Notes: a model not told the origin generated them from the letters alone. A stretch of 64,000 nt of DNA from Streptomyces sp. CB03234 (GCF_001905885.1 NZ_LIYH01000007.1:62001-126000); one strand, 5' to 3'. Numbered from the stretch's first letter, positions 25,565-33,945 are shown. Numbers and translations are program-made.

Positions 25565-26470
25565 GTGAACACCAGCGAATCGAGCGTGCGGGACCGCCTC
25601 TGCGAGGCCCTGCGGGAGCGCGAGGAGGAGATCGCGGACCGGTGGGTCCGGCTCCAGCTGGAGCAGGCGGTGCTCAGTACCGACATGAGTGAGCACGAGG
25701 TGCGCGAGGAAGCCGACCTGCTGATCTCCGCCCTCGCCGCGGGCCTGGCCAGCGACGTGCCGGTGGAACGGCTGGTGGCGTCCCGCAACGAACTGCGGCA
25801 GACGGTGATAGAGCTGTCGCTGCGCCGCGCGCGGGCGGGCGCCTCGCCGACCGCCACGTCGATGGCCGTGCTGTCGCTCAAGGAGGCGCTGCTGTCCGCC
25901 GTACAGCACACCACCCGCGACTCGGCGGAGCTGTTCTCCGCCGCCATCCTGGTCAACCGGTTGCTGGACGCGGCCGGGGTGCTCTCGTTCGAGACGTACG
26001 TGGAGGGGCGCGAGGAGATCATCCAGCGGCAGAGCCGTCAGCTGCTCGAAGTCTCCACGCCCGTGGTCCGGTTGTGGCGGCACGTCCTGGCCGTACCGCT
26101 GATCGGCACGCTGGACACCGCGCGTACGCAGGTGGTCATGGAGAGCCTGTTGCAGGCGATCCAGGACAATGAGGCACAGGTCGCCATCATCGACATCACC
26201 GGCGTGCCTGCCGTCGACACCGCGGTCGCCCAGCATCTGATGCACACCGTCAACGCGGTACGGCTGATGGGCGCCGACTGCGTCATCAGCGGGATCCGGC
26301 CGCCCATCGCCCAGACCATCGCGCAGCTGGGCATCGACCTGTCGACCATCCTGACCCGGGCGACGCTGGCGGACGCCCTGGCGGCCGCCATCCAGCTGAC
26401 CGACCAGCCCGCCGTCGGCCAGGACGCCGGCGCGGCTCGGCCGGTGACCGCTCGGCCGGTGACCGCGTGA
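25565..26470 (+). CDS. rsbR: RsbR-type stressosome protein
   Basis: 301 residues. The helical N-terminal sensor domain (about 1-155) is of the RsbRD kind rather than the globin-like fold of Bacillus RsbRA. The STAS domain (about 165-280) has the two Thr positions phosphorylated by RsbT in RsbRA, here best matched by Thr185 (GTLDTAR) and Thr219 (PAVDTAVA). It should build the stressosome core with RsbS. The C-terminus ends in a duplicated ARPVT. GTG 25565 follows a short ribosome-binding site; the next gene overlaps by GTGA. Confidence 0.88.
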   Translation: MNTSESSVRDRLCEALREREEEIADRWVRLQLEQAVLSTDMSEHEVREEADLLISALAAGLASDVPVERLVASRNELRQTVIELSLRRARAGASPTATSMAVLSLKEALLSAVQHTTRDSAELFSAAILVNRLLDAAGVLSFETYVEGREEIIQRQSRQLLEVSTPVVRLWRHVLAVPLIGTLDTARTQVVMESLLQAIQDNEAQVAIIDITGVPAVDTAVAQHLMHTVNAVRLMGADCVISGIRPPIAQTIAQLGIDLSTILTRATLADALAAAIQLTDQPAVGQDAGAARPVTARPVTA

Positions 26471-26877
26471 CGGCCCCTCGCGCCACCGGCGTTCCCATCC
26501 TGCGGCTCGGCGACGTACTGATCACCGGGCTGCTCAACGAGCTGGACGACCAGTCGGCCGTGGCCTTCACCGACGAGCTCACCGAGCGGATCGCCGGTGA
26601 CGGCGCCCGGGGCGTCCTGATCGACATCTCCCGGCTGGAGATCATCGACTCGTTCGTGGCGCGCACGCTGATGGAGCTGACCACCATGGCCCGCCTCCTC
26701 GGAGCCCGGGTGATCGTGGCCGGGATGCGGCCGGCGGTCGCCATCACCCTGGTCGAGCTGGGGCTGCAGCTGACCGGCGTGGAAACCGCCCTCAACGCGG
26801 AGCAGGGCCTGACCGCGCTCGGCTGGCACCGCATGCCCCAACCCGCGGGGGAGGTCCGACGTGACGCTCCACGGTGA
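26467..26877 (+). CDS. rsbS: RsbS-type STAS protein
   Basis: 136 residues, essentially a single STAS domain. Ser62 in EIIDSFVARTL matches the RsbS serine phosphorylated by RsbT. In Bacillus, RsbS in the stressosome sequesters RsbT until stress-induced phosphorylation releases it. It overlaps rsbR by 4 bases and rsbT by 17, so the three are translationally coupled. Confidence 0.9.
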   Translation: MTAPRATGVPILRLGDVLITGLLNELDDQSAVAFTDELTERIAGDGARGVLIDISRLEIIDSFVARTLMELTTMARLLGARVIVAGMRPAVAITLVELGLQLTGVETALNAEQGLTALGWHRMPQPAGEVRRDAPR

Positions 26878-27541
26878 ACGGGTGGCGACGCCGGGCTCCG
26901 AGCTCATCGCCCAGCGCTCCCCCGCGACCGGCGGCGGCCCCTACGGCGTGCCCGCCTCCTCCGGCACAACGGGCACGACGGGCACGACGGGCACGACGGG
27001 CGCATCGAGCACATTGAGCACGTCCGGCCGGTCCGGCGTCCGGTCCGGCACGTCCGGCGACGCGTACGGGGACCCCGAAAGGCACCCCGACGGCCACGGC
27101 GGCGGCTCCCGCTACGCCGTCGCCTCGGAGGAGGACCTGCTGACGGTACGTCATGCCGTACGGGCCGCCACCGTGGAAGCCGGCTTCGGGCTCGTCGACC
27201 AGACCAGGATCGTGACCGCCGCCAGTGAACTCGCCCGCAACGCCTACGTCCACGGCGGAGGCGGCGCCCTGGAGATCCGGATACTGACCCGGTCCGGGCG
27301 CAAGGGGCTGCGGCTCACCGTCCGGGACGACGGCCCCGGCATCCCCGACGTGGAGGAGGCCCTCACCGACGGGTACACCACCGGCACGGGGCTCGGCCAC
27401 GGACTGGGCGGAGCCCGGCGGCTGATGCACGAGTTCCAGGTCCACAGCGCACCCGGCCAGGGCACCACCGTGGCGCCCTGCCCGACCAGGCCGCCGTGCT
27501 GGCCAGCGAACTGGCCGGCAACGTCGCCAAGTACGCCCTGA
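26861..27541 (+). CDS. rsbT: RsbT-type switch kinase with repeat-rich N-terminus and aberrant C-terminus
   Basis: 226 residues. The GHKL kinase core spans about 85-203: N-box ASELARNAYVHG, G1 DDGPGIPD, G2 GLGHGLGGARRLM. Normal RsbT is about 135 residues and begins near this core. Here about 80 residues of Gly/Ser/Thr-rich sequence come first, including a 9-base GGCACGACG repeat (26963-27007). After GQGTTVA the frame runs on as CPTRPPCWPANWPATSPSTP, which is not RsbT sequence but the out-of-frame reading of the next gene. The kinase core is intact; the natural C-terminus seems lost by deletion. GTG 26861 has GGGGAGG upstream. Confidence 0.8.
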   Translation: MTLHGERVATPGSELIAQRSPATGGGPYGVPASSGTTGTTGTTGTTGASSTLSTSGRSGVRSGTSGDAYGDPERHPDGHGGGSRYAVASEEDLLTVRHAVRAATVEAGFGLVDQTRIVTAASELARNAYVHGGGGALEIRILTRSGRKGLRLTVRDDGPGIPDVEEALTDGYTTGTGLGHGLGGARRLMHEFQVHSAPGQGTTVAPCPTRPPCWPANWPATSPSTP

Positions 27542-28377
27542 ACGGCTCGCTCTACATCCAGCCGCTGCCGCTGCGCACCGGCGTGGAGATCCTCGCCGTG
27601 GACCGGGGACCGGGCATGGCCGACCTGGAGCGGTGCCTCACCGACGGGTACACCACCAGCAGCACGCTGGGCTCCGGCCTCGGCGCGGTACGCCGCATCG
27701 CGGACGAGTTCACCGTACGTACGAAGGAGGGCGCGGGCACCGTCGTCTCCGCCCGCCTGGGCACACCGGGAGACAGCCCCGGCGAGGGGACGCCGGGCGT
27801 CGGCGCGGTACGCGTCCCCGCCGACGGGGAGAGCGCCTGCGGGGACTCCTGGGGCCTCGCCGTCACCGGGGACGTACGCACCGCCCTCGTCGTGGACGGG
27901 CTCGGTCACGGCGGGCCCGCGTCCGAGGCGGCCGAGCTGGCCGTGCGCGCGTTCCACCGCGACCCCGCTCAGCCACTGCCCCAGCTGCTGCGCGCGATGC
28001 ACCGCGCGCTGCGCCGCAGCCGGGGCGCGGCGGTCGGGCTGCTGCGGCTGTCGGCCGACGGCATCGAGCAGTGCTCGGTGGGCAATGTGCGCACCCTGCT
28101 GCTGGCGCACGACGGCGTCCGGCAGCGCTTCGGCGGCCAGCCGGGTGTCGTCGGCTGGAACATGCCCGAGCCGCGGGTGCAGCGCGTACCCGCCGAGCCG
28201 GACGCCGTCGCCCTGCTCCACAGCGACGGCATCGACGCCCGCTGGACGCACACCCTGACCCCGTTCCTGACCGGGCTGCCCGCGCCGCTGCTCGCCGGAG
28301 CCCTCGCCCACGAACACCGGCGCAGCCGGGACGACGCCACCGTCCTCGCCCTCGGTCCGGTGCGGAGAGAGCCATGA
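27496..28377 (+). CDS. ATPase-PP2C (RsbX/SpoIIE-like) phosphatase, N-terminally truncated
   Basis: 293 residues from GTG 27496, overlapping the rsbT frame by 46 bases. The N-terminal part is a second GHKL domain starting directly at its N-box (ASELAGNVAKYA) and holding DRGPGMADL and GLGAVRRIADEF. The C-terminal part is a small PP2C domain (LAVTGDVRTALVVDGLGHG, LLHSDGIDARW) like RsbX. Homologues usually have some 40 residues before the N-box. The in-frame codons just upstream (ALPDQAAV) are homologous sequence but no start codon precedes them. It may be a remnant or a shortened functional protein. It would dephosphorylate RsbS/RsbR if active. Confidence 0.7.
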   Translation: MLASELAGNVAKYALNGSLYIQPLPLRTGVEILAVDRGPGMADLERCLTDGYTTSSTLGSGLGAVRRIADEFTVRTKEGAGTVVSARLGTPGDSPGEGTPGVGAVRVPADGESACGDSWGLAVTGDVRTALVVDGLGHGGPASEAAELAVRAFHRDPAQPLPQLLRAMHRALRRSRGAAVGLLRLSADGIEQCSVGNVRTLLLAHDGVRQRFGGQPGVVGWNMPEPRVQRVPAEPDAVALLHSDGIDARWTHTLTPFLTGLPAPLLAGALAHEHRRSRDDATVLALGPVRREP

Positions 28378-29606
28378 AACCGCAGATCACGACCCTGCAC
28401 TCGCTCGCCGGACTGCGCAGCGCCCTGCGTCGCCTGGCCCACCGGGCGGGCCTGCCCGTCGAACTGCGCTACCGGCTCGCGCTGTCGGCGACCCGGGTGG
28501 CCCGCGCCGAGCTCGCCGCCGGCCGGCCGGTTCTGCTGGAGACGGTGCCGCCGCAGCCGGCCGGCGGGGCGGACGGCCGGCTGACCGTACGGCTCCACCT
28601 CCCGCACGCGCCGCGCCGGCCGTCCCTCGAAGGGCTCCCGCTGCCGGCGGAGCGGCTGCCCGGCACGGCCGCCGTGTGGCGGGTGCCCGCGCCCGTCCCG
28701 CCCGCCACGGACGCGGGCGGGGACGATCCGCCCGGCCTGGTGGAGCTGCTGGAGGAGGAACTGAGCGCGGCGGTCGACCGGATGGACGCGCTCTCCGAGG
28801 ACCACCAGCGGCTCAAGCACGAGCTGGCCGAGACGAACAGCGGCGTGCTGGCCCTCTACGTACAGCTGGAGGAGCGCGACGAGCAGCTGCGCCAGGCCCA
28901 CGGCCGGATACTGCGCCAACTGGAGGACGCCCTGCGCCCGCCGCCGGTCCGGGTCCCGGGCCTGGAGATGGCCGTCCACTACGAGCCGGCGGAGAAGCAC
29001 GCCCCGACGGGCGGCGACCTGTACGACTGGTTCGTCCTGCCGGACGGCACCGTGCACATCACGGTGGTCGACGCGCTCGGGCACGGGCTGACCAGTACGC
29101 GCAGCGCGCTCAACGTCACCCACGCCGTACGCACCCTCGCTCTGGAGGGCCATCCGCTGGAGTCGATCGTCGCCCGCACGGACGAGGTGCTGGCGACCTT
29201 CGACCACGAGCTGATGGCCACCGTGCAGCTCGTCCGGCTCGACCCGGACAGCGGAGAGCTGGTCCTGGCGAACGGCAGCCACCCGCCCGCCCTCCTCGTA
29301 CGGGAGGACGGGGAATCGTGCCTGCTGGAGGTGCGCGGCCGGGGCATCGGCTTCCCGCTGCCCGGCAGCGAGCGGCTGCTGCGCGACCGCCTCGGCCCCG
29401 GCGATCTGCTGGTGCTCTACACGGACGGGCTGACCGAGAGCCGCCGCGACCCGCGCGAGGGCGAACAGCGGCTGGCGCGTGCGGCACGCCGGCACCGGCA
29501 CCGTCCGATAGAGGAGATCCCGGCGGCCATCGCGGACGACATGCACACGGTCATCCTCCACCCGGACGACACCGTGGCCCTGACCGTACGCCGGGTCCGC
29601 GGCTGA
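28374..29606 (+). CDS. RsbU-like PP2C (SpoIIE-family) phosphatase
   Basis: 410 residues. A short N-terminal helical region (~1-70, like the RsbT-binding part of regulators), a Pro-rich linker, a coiled coil at about 120-180 (ELAETNSGVLALYVQLEERD), then a SpoIIE-type PP2C domain (~185-408) with metal ligands in TGGDLYDWF, VVDALGHGL and LYTDGLTE. In the Bacillus scheme it would dephosphorylate the anti-anti-sigma factor after activation by RsbT. It overlaps the previous stop as ATGA. Confidence 0.88.
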   Translation: MKPQITTLHSLAGLRSALRRLAHRAGLPVELRYRLALSATRVARAELAAGRPVLLETVPPQPAGGADGRLTVRLHLPHAPRRPSLEGLPLPAERLPGTAAVWRVPAPVPPATDAGGDDPPGLVELLEEELSAAVDRMDALSEDHQRLKHELAETNSGVLALYVQLEERDEQLRQAHGRILRQLEDALRPPPVRVPGLEMAVHYEPAEKHAPTGGDLYDWFVLPDGTVHITVVDALGHGLTSTRSALNVTHAVRTLALEGHPLESIVARTDEVLATFDHELMATVQLVRLDPDSGELVLANGSHPPALLVREDGESCLLEVRGRGIGFPLPGSERLLRDRLGPGDLLVLYTDGLTESRRDPREGEQRLARAARRHRHRPIEEIPAAIADDMHTVILHPDDTVALTVRRVRG

Positions 29607-29622
29607 TCCTCGCCACATCGAT

Positions 29623-29646
29623 GGTTAATGCACGAGGGCTGGGTAT
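29623..29646 (+). promoter_or_regulatory. Sigma-B-type promoter for the RsbW-like gene
   Basis: GGTTAA (29623-29628), a 12-base spacer and GGGTAT (29641-29646) match the sigma-B consensus GTTTAA-N12-14-GGGTAT at 11 of 12 positions. It lies 29 bases upstream of the anti-sigma-like gene and after the phosphatase stop, so the opposing sigma factor could transcribe its own inhibitor. Confidence 0.65.
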
Positions 29647-29675
29647 GCGAGCGGTGATGACTGAAGGAGCCGCTC

Positions 29676-30050
29676 GTGGTTGTCATGATTTCGCCGTACG
29701 CCGACTGCGCCTCGGCCCGTGACACGGCCGCCCGCTTCGTGGCCGAGCACTGCCCGTGGGCGGACCTGGACGCCGTCCAGGTGGTCGTCACCGAGCTGAC
29801 GGCCAACGCCCTGCGCCACACCGACGGCTGGTGGCGGCTGCGGCTGCGCGCCGAGCGCGGGGAGCTGACGGTGGAGCTGGACGACTCCAGCCCGGCCCTC
29901 CCCGAGGCGCGCACCCCTGACTTCACGGGCGGTGGCGGCGGCTTCGGCTGGCCCATGGTCCTGAGCCTCGCGGGCCGCGTGGAGGTCCACCGGACCGGGA
30001 CGGGCAAGACGGTACGAGCGTCCTGGTCACGCCGACCGGAAGCAGCCTGA
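29676..30050 (+). CDS. RsbW-like anti-sigma/serine kinase (HATPase_c_2)
   Basis: 124 residues. A compact GHKL ATPase with N-box VVVTELTANALRHT, D-box LDDSSPALP and glycine-rich FTGGGGGFGWPMVLSLA. This is the size and pattern of the many Streptomyces RsbW-type anti-sigma kinases. It is separated from the phosphatase gene by 69 bases containing a sigma-B-type promoter and is convergent with a SigB/F-family sigma gene 165 bases away, its likely partner. GTG 29676 has AAGGAG upstream. Confidence 0.85.
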   Translation: MVVMISPYADCASARDTAARFVAEHCPWADLDAVQVVVTELTANALRHTDGWWRLRLRAERGELTVELDDSSPALPEARTPDFTGGGGGFGWPMVLSLAGRVEVHRTGTGKTVRASWSRRPEAA

Positions 30051-30150
30051 GACGCGTCCGCCGGCAGCGGCCCGCCCCGTAGCCACCGACGCCCCGTAGC
30101 CGCCGACGCGCGGCGGTTGCCCCGGCCCCCGGTCCGCGCGCCCGGTCCGC

Positions 30151-30183
30151 GCGACGCCCGGGGCGGTGAGCCCCGGGCGTCGC
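30151..30183. terminator. Bidirectional terminator between stress operon and sigma gene
   Basis: A perfect 13-bp stem, GCGACGCCCGGGG (30151-30163) with its complement (30171-30183), and a 7-nt loop sit between the convergent RsbW-like and sigma genes. A tandem 17-bp direct repeat (CCCCGTAGCC...) precedes it near 30075-30108. Confidence 0.85.
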
Positions 30184-30215
30184 TTCGAGCAGTCGGCTTG
30201 CGCCGGGCGGCGGGC

Positions 30216-31067
30216 TCACTCCACCGCCAGTAGGCCTTCCCTCAGCCGCGCGGTGATCCGTGACAGCAGCCGGGACACGTGCATCTGGGACACGCCCAGC
30301 TCCGCACCGATCTCGGACTGGGTCATCTCGTCCACGTACCGCATCTGCAGAATGCGCCGGTCGCGCTCGTCGAACTCCTCGATGAGCGGCTTCAGCGCCT
30401 GGACGTTCTCGACGATCTCCAGCTCGCGGTCCGGTTCGCCCAGCCGGTCCACGAGGGTCTCGGAGGAGCTGTCGCCGCCGCTGTCGTCGAGCGGCAGGTC
30501 GATGGAGCCGGCGGTGTACCCGTTCGCGGCGACGAGCCCTTCGACGATCTCGTCCTCCTCCATGCCGAGGTGTTCGGCGAGTTCGGCGGGGGTCGGGGAG
30601 CGGTCCAGGCGCTGGAAGAGTTCGTCGGTCGCGCGGGCGATGTCGATGCGCAGCTCCTGGAGCCGCCGGGGCACGTGCACCGACCAGCTCGTGTCGCGGA
30701 AGAAGCGCTTGATCTCGCCGATCACGCACGGCATCGCGAAGGTCGTGAACTCGACCTCGCGGCTCAGGTCGAACCGGTCGATCGCCTTGATCAGGCCGAT
30801 GGTGCCGACCTGGATGATGTCCTCCATCTGGTCGGACCGATTGCGGAAGCGCGTGGCCGCGTACTTGACGAGGGAGAGGTTGAGTTCGATGAGGGTGTTG
30901 CGTACGTACTGGTATTCCGCAGTCCCCTCCTCGAGCACAGCCAGCCGGTCGAAGAACTGCTTCGAGAGCTCCTTCGCGTCCTTCGGAGCCACCTCGCCGG
31001 GGTTCCGGACCTCCGGCAGATCAGCCGTCGTCTGCGGGGTGGTACCGGTCGAGATCGTGGTCGCCAT
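30216..31067 (-). CDS. SigB/F/G-family stress sigma factor
   Basis: 283 residues from ATG 31067 (a GTG six bases upstream, at 31073, is better spaced from GGGAGGG and equally possible). Region 2 (DIIQVGTIGLIKAIDRFD), region 3 (SPTPAELAEHLGMEEDE) and region 4 (EMTQSEIGAELGVSQMHVS) match the SigB/SigF/SigG group. It should direct transcription from GTTTAA/GGGTAT-like promoters under control of an RsbW-type anti-sigma factor, probably the neighbouring one. A sigma-B-like motif upstream suggests positive autoregulation. Confidence 0.92.
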   Translation of the reverse strand: MATTISTGTTPQTTADLPEVRNPGEVAPKDAKELSKQFFDRLAVLEEGTAEYQYVRNTLIELNLSLVKYAATRFRNRSDQMEDIIQVGTIGLIKAIDRFDLSREVEFTTFAMPCVIGEIKRFFRDTSWSVHVPRRLQELRIDIARATDELFQRLDRSPTPAELAEHLGMEEDEIVEGLVAANGYTAGSIDLPLDDSGGDSSSETLVDRLGEPDRELEIVENVQALKPLIEEFDERDRRILQMRYVDEMTQSEIGAELGVSQMHVSRLLSRITARLREGLLAVE

Positions 31068-31114
31068 GGACACTGCACCCTCCCTTTCATTTCCGTACGT
31101 TCGCAAGGGCGCGT

Positions 31115-31139
31115 GTACCCGTCTCGTCCCGGAGCACGC
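31115..31139 (-). promoter_or_regulatory. Possible sigma-B-type promoter of the sigma gene
   Basis: On the minus strand GCGT (31139-31136), 15 bases, then GGGTAC (31120-31115) fits the loose Streptomyces SigB-family pattern GNNT-N14-16-GGGTAC/T. It lies about 48 bases upstream of the start codon. The -35 is weak. Confidence 0.4.
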
Positions 31140-31179
31140 GTGGGAACGCGGACTGGCTTGAAAAATGCGGAGGGACCGC

Positions 31180-31198
31180 TTCCCGCGCACGGCGGGAA
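31180..31198 (-). terminator. guaB1 terminator hairpin
   Basis: TTCCCGC (31180-31186) and GCGGGAA (31192-31198) form a 7-bp stem with a 5-nt loop about 36 bases past the guaB1 stop on the minus strand. Confidence 0.5.
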
Positions 31199-31233
31199 AA
31201 CGGCCCCTTCGGCGGCCTTGGCCTGACGAGGCG

Positions 31234-32676
31234 TCAGCTCCAGCTGGCGTGCAGCGGCTTGCCCTCGGCGTAACCGGCGGCGCTCTGGATGCCGACGATG
31301 GCCTTCTCGGCGAACTCCTCCAGGGAGCCCGCACCGGCGTACGTGCAGGACGAACGGACGCCCGCGATGATCGAGTCGATCAGGTCCTCCACGCCCGGGC
31401 GGGCCGGGTCGAGGAACATCCGCGAGTGCGAGATGCCCTCCTCGAAGATCGCCTTGCGGGCCCGGTCGTACGCGGACTCCTCGCTCGTACGGTTGCGGAC
31501 GGCGCGCGCGGAGGCCATGCCGAACGACTCCTTGTAGAGCCGGCCGTTGGCGTCCTGCTGGAGGTCGCCCGGGGACTCGTACGTACCGGCGAACCACGAG
31601 CCGATCATCACGTTGGACGCGCCGGCGGCGAGCGCCATGGCGACGTCGCGCGGGTGACGGACACCGCCGTCGGCCCAGACGTGTTTGCCGTACTTCTTCG
31701 CCTCGGCGGCGCACTCCAGGACGGCGGAGAACTGCGGGCGGCCCACACCGGTCATCATGCGGGTGGTGCACATGGCGCCGGGGCCCACACCGACCTTGAT
31801 GATGTCCGCGCCGGCCTCGACGAGGTCGCGTACGCCCTCGGCGGCGACGATGTTGCCGGCGACGATCGGCACGTGCGGGTCCAGGCCCCGGACGGTCTTG
31901 ATCGCGGCGATCATCGACTCCTGGTGGCCGTGCGCGGTGTCGATGACGAGCGTGTCGACGCCCGCGTCCAGCAGCTGCTTGGCCTTGCCCGCCACGTCGC
32001 CGTTGATGCCGACGGCGGCGGCGATGCGCAGCTTGCCATTGGCGTCGACGGCCGGGGAGTAGAGGGTCGCGCGCAGGGCGCCCTTGCGGGTCAGGATGCC
32101 GGCGAGGCGGCCGTCGGCGTCCACGGCGGGCGCGTACCGGCGGTTGTGGTGGTCGAGGGTGTTGAACGCCTCGCGCGGGTCCATGTCCGCGTCGAGGAGC
32201 AGCAGGTCCGTGGACATGACCTCGGACAGCTGCGTGAAGCGGTCCACCCCGTTCAGGTCCGCGTCGGTGACGACACCGACCGGCCGCTGGTCGGCGTCGA
32301 CGACGACGCCCGCGTTGTGCGCGCGCTTGGGCAGCAGCGACAGCGCGTCGGCGACGGTCTGGTGGGGGTCGAGCACGATCGGGGTGTCGAGCACGTGATG
32401 ACGGCTCTTGACCCAGGTGATGACGTCGGTGACGACCTCGATCGGGATGTCCTGCGGGATGACGACGAGGCCACCGCGCCGGGCGACGGTCTCGGCCATC
32501 CGGCGGCCCGCGATGGCGGTCATGTTCGCCACGACGAGCGGGATGGTGGTCCCGGTGCCGTCGGGGGAGGACAGGTCGACGCCCTGGCGGGAGCCCACGG
32601 CCGAGCGGCTAGGCACCATGAATACGTCGTCGTACGTGAGGTCGTACGGCGGCTTCAGGTCATTGAGGAAACGCAC
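31234..32676 (-). CDS. guaB1: GuaB1-family IMPDH-like protein, probable GMP reductase
   Basis: 480 residues. An IMPDH/GMPR TIM barrel split by a CBS pair (about residues 95-215). The catalytic cysteine loop is GVGPGAMCTTRMMTG, followed by WADGGVRHPRDVAMALAAGA. Mycobacterial GuaB1 proteins with this layout were shown to be CBS-bearing GMP reductases rather than IMP dehydrogenases, so the same activity (NADPH-dependent GMP to IMP) is inferred. Purine nucleotide sensing by the CBS pair is expected. It stands alone between its terminator and a 246-base upstream gap. Confidence 0.88.
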   Translation of the reverse strand: MRFLNDLKPPYDLTYDDVFMVPSRSAVGSRQGVDLSSPDGTGTTIPLVVANMTAIAGRRMAETVARRGGLVVIPQDIPIEVVTDVITWVKSRHHVLDTPIVLDPHQTVADALSLLPKRAHNAGVVVDADQRPVGVVTDADLNGVDRFTQLSEVMSTDLLLLDADMDPREAFNTLDHHNRRYAPAVDADGRLAGILTRKGALRATLYSPAVDANGKLRIAAAVGINGDVAGKAKQLLDAGVDTLVIDTAHGHQESMIAAIKTVRGLDPHVPIVAGNIVAAEGVRDLVEAGADIIKVGVGPGAMCTTRMMTGVGRPQFSAVLECAAEAKKYGKHVWADGGVRHPRDVAMALAAGASNVMIGSWFAGTYESPGDLQQDANGRLYKESFGMASARAVRNRTSEESAYDRARKAIFEEGISHSRMFLDPARPGVEDLIDSIIAGVRSSCTYAGAGSLEEFAEKAIVGIQSAAGYAEGKPLHASWS

Positions 32677-32922
32677 GTGCTGAACATCCCAGTCGTTCGG
32701 AGTTGGCCCCCGGGCATTTCAGCCGGGGGGAAAACGCACGTACTTCATTGTCCCATGCCCGCACACACGTACGCCCCAGGCGAAACGCACAGGCCGCGGA
32801 GGACTCACTCGTAGATTCCTCCAACCAAGCCCTGGGGCCACGCCGCGACCCTCCGTGCGCCCCGGCACCGGGCCGTGGCCGAGGCACTGAACCCCTTCGG
32901 CGGTGGATTGGGCGGGGGCCGG

Positions 32923-33945
32923 TTACTCGTCCGGGTCCGCGCGGTCCAGGGCCGGGCGGGGGCCCGGGGTGAACTCGGTGAGGAGGTAGTCCGCCGCCAT
33001 GGTGTCCGTGACCAGGCTCGTGACGAGCCCCGACCGCAGCACCGCACCGATCGCCGCCGCCTTGCGCGCGCCGCCCGCGATGGCCACGACCTCGGGGATA
33101 CGCCGCAGCCGGTCGGCCTCGACCGTGATGCACCGCTCGCCGAGGTCGCGCCCCACCCGGCGGCCGTTCGCGTCGAACAGGTGGGCCGACATCTCGGCCG
33201 CGACGCCCAGCGAGGCGTAGTGCGCCCGCTCCTCGTCCGTGAGCATGTCGTGGACGGTGGAGATGCCCGGCTCCCAGGAGCCGATGGACACCGCCGCGAC
33301 CGTCACCTTGTCGAAGTACTCGAAGGCGCGGGCGATCCCGGTCTGGCTGCGCAGCGCCGCCGCCGTCGCCGGGTCGGGCAACAGCATCGGCGCGTAGATG
33401 GGGTGCGCCTCGCCCCCGGAGACCTGGGCGGCACGCCGTACCGCCTCCACCGAGCCGCGCTCGGCCGTGCCCGCGTCGTAGACGCCCGTGAGCTGGACGA
33501 CCGTGCAGGGCGGCAGCCGGTCGAGGGCGGCCGCCATGTGGATGGTGGAGCGGCCCCACGCCAGGCCCAGGACGTCCCCCTCGGCCACGAGCTCGCCGAG
33601 CAGGTCGGCCGCGACCTCGCCCAGGTTCTCGGGGTCGGGCGAGGCGTCCTCGCCCTCCGGCGGGGACTCGACGACGACGGCGTGACGCAGCCCGTAGCGG
33701 GCGCGGAGCGCGTCGGAGCGCTCGGCGTCGAGCTCGGCGGGTACGCGGATCTCGATGCGTACGAGGTCACGCTCCAGAGCGGTTTCCAGGACCCGCGCGA
33801 CCTTGAAGCGGCTGACGCCGAACTCCTCCGCGATCTGGATCTTGGACTTGCCCTCGAGATAGAAGCGACGGGCCATGGCCGCCGCCTGCACGAGCTCCGC
33901 GGGTCCCATCCGCAGGGCTGGCCGTCCCGCCGACATAGCAGACAC
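32923..33945 (-). CDS. SorC/DeoR-type sugar-binding transcriptional regulator
   Basis: 340 residues from GTG 33945, chosen because GAGGAG lies six bases upstream; starts at 33969 and 34032 are also open. The N-terminal HTH reads YLEGKSKIQIAEEFGVSRFK; the rest is a SorC effector domain with a sugar-phosphate-isomerase-like fold (LGLAWGRSTIHM). It binds a sugar phosphate in known relatives. It follows rpe (ribulose-phosphate epimerase) by about 109 bases on the same strand, so a pentose-phosphate ligand is plausible but unproven. Confidence 0.87.
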   Translation of the reverse strand: MSAMSAGRPALRMGPAELVQAAAMARRFYLEGKSKIQIAEEFGVSRFKVARVLETALERDLVRIEIRVPAELDAERSDALRARYGLRHAVVVESPPEGEDASPDPENLGEVAADLLGELVAEGDVLGLAWGRSTIHMAAALDRLPPCTVVQLTGVYDAGTAERGSVEAVRRAAQVSGGEAHPIYAPMLLPDPATAAALRSQTGIARAFEYFDKVTVAAVSIGSWEPGISTVHDMLTDEERAHYASLGVAAEMSAHLFDANGRRVGRDLGERCITVEADRLRRIPEVVAIAGGARKAAAIGAVLRSGLVTSLVTDTMAADYLLTEFTPGPRPALDRADPDE

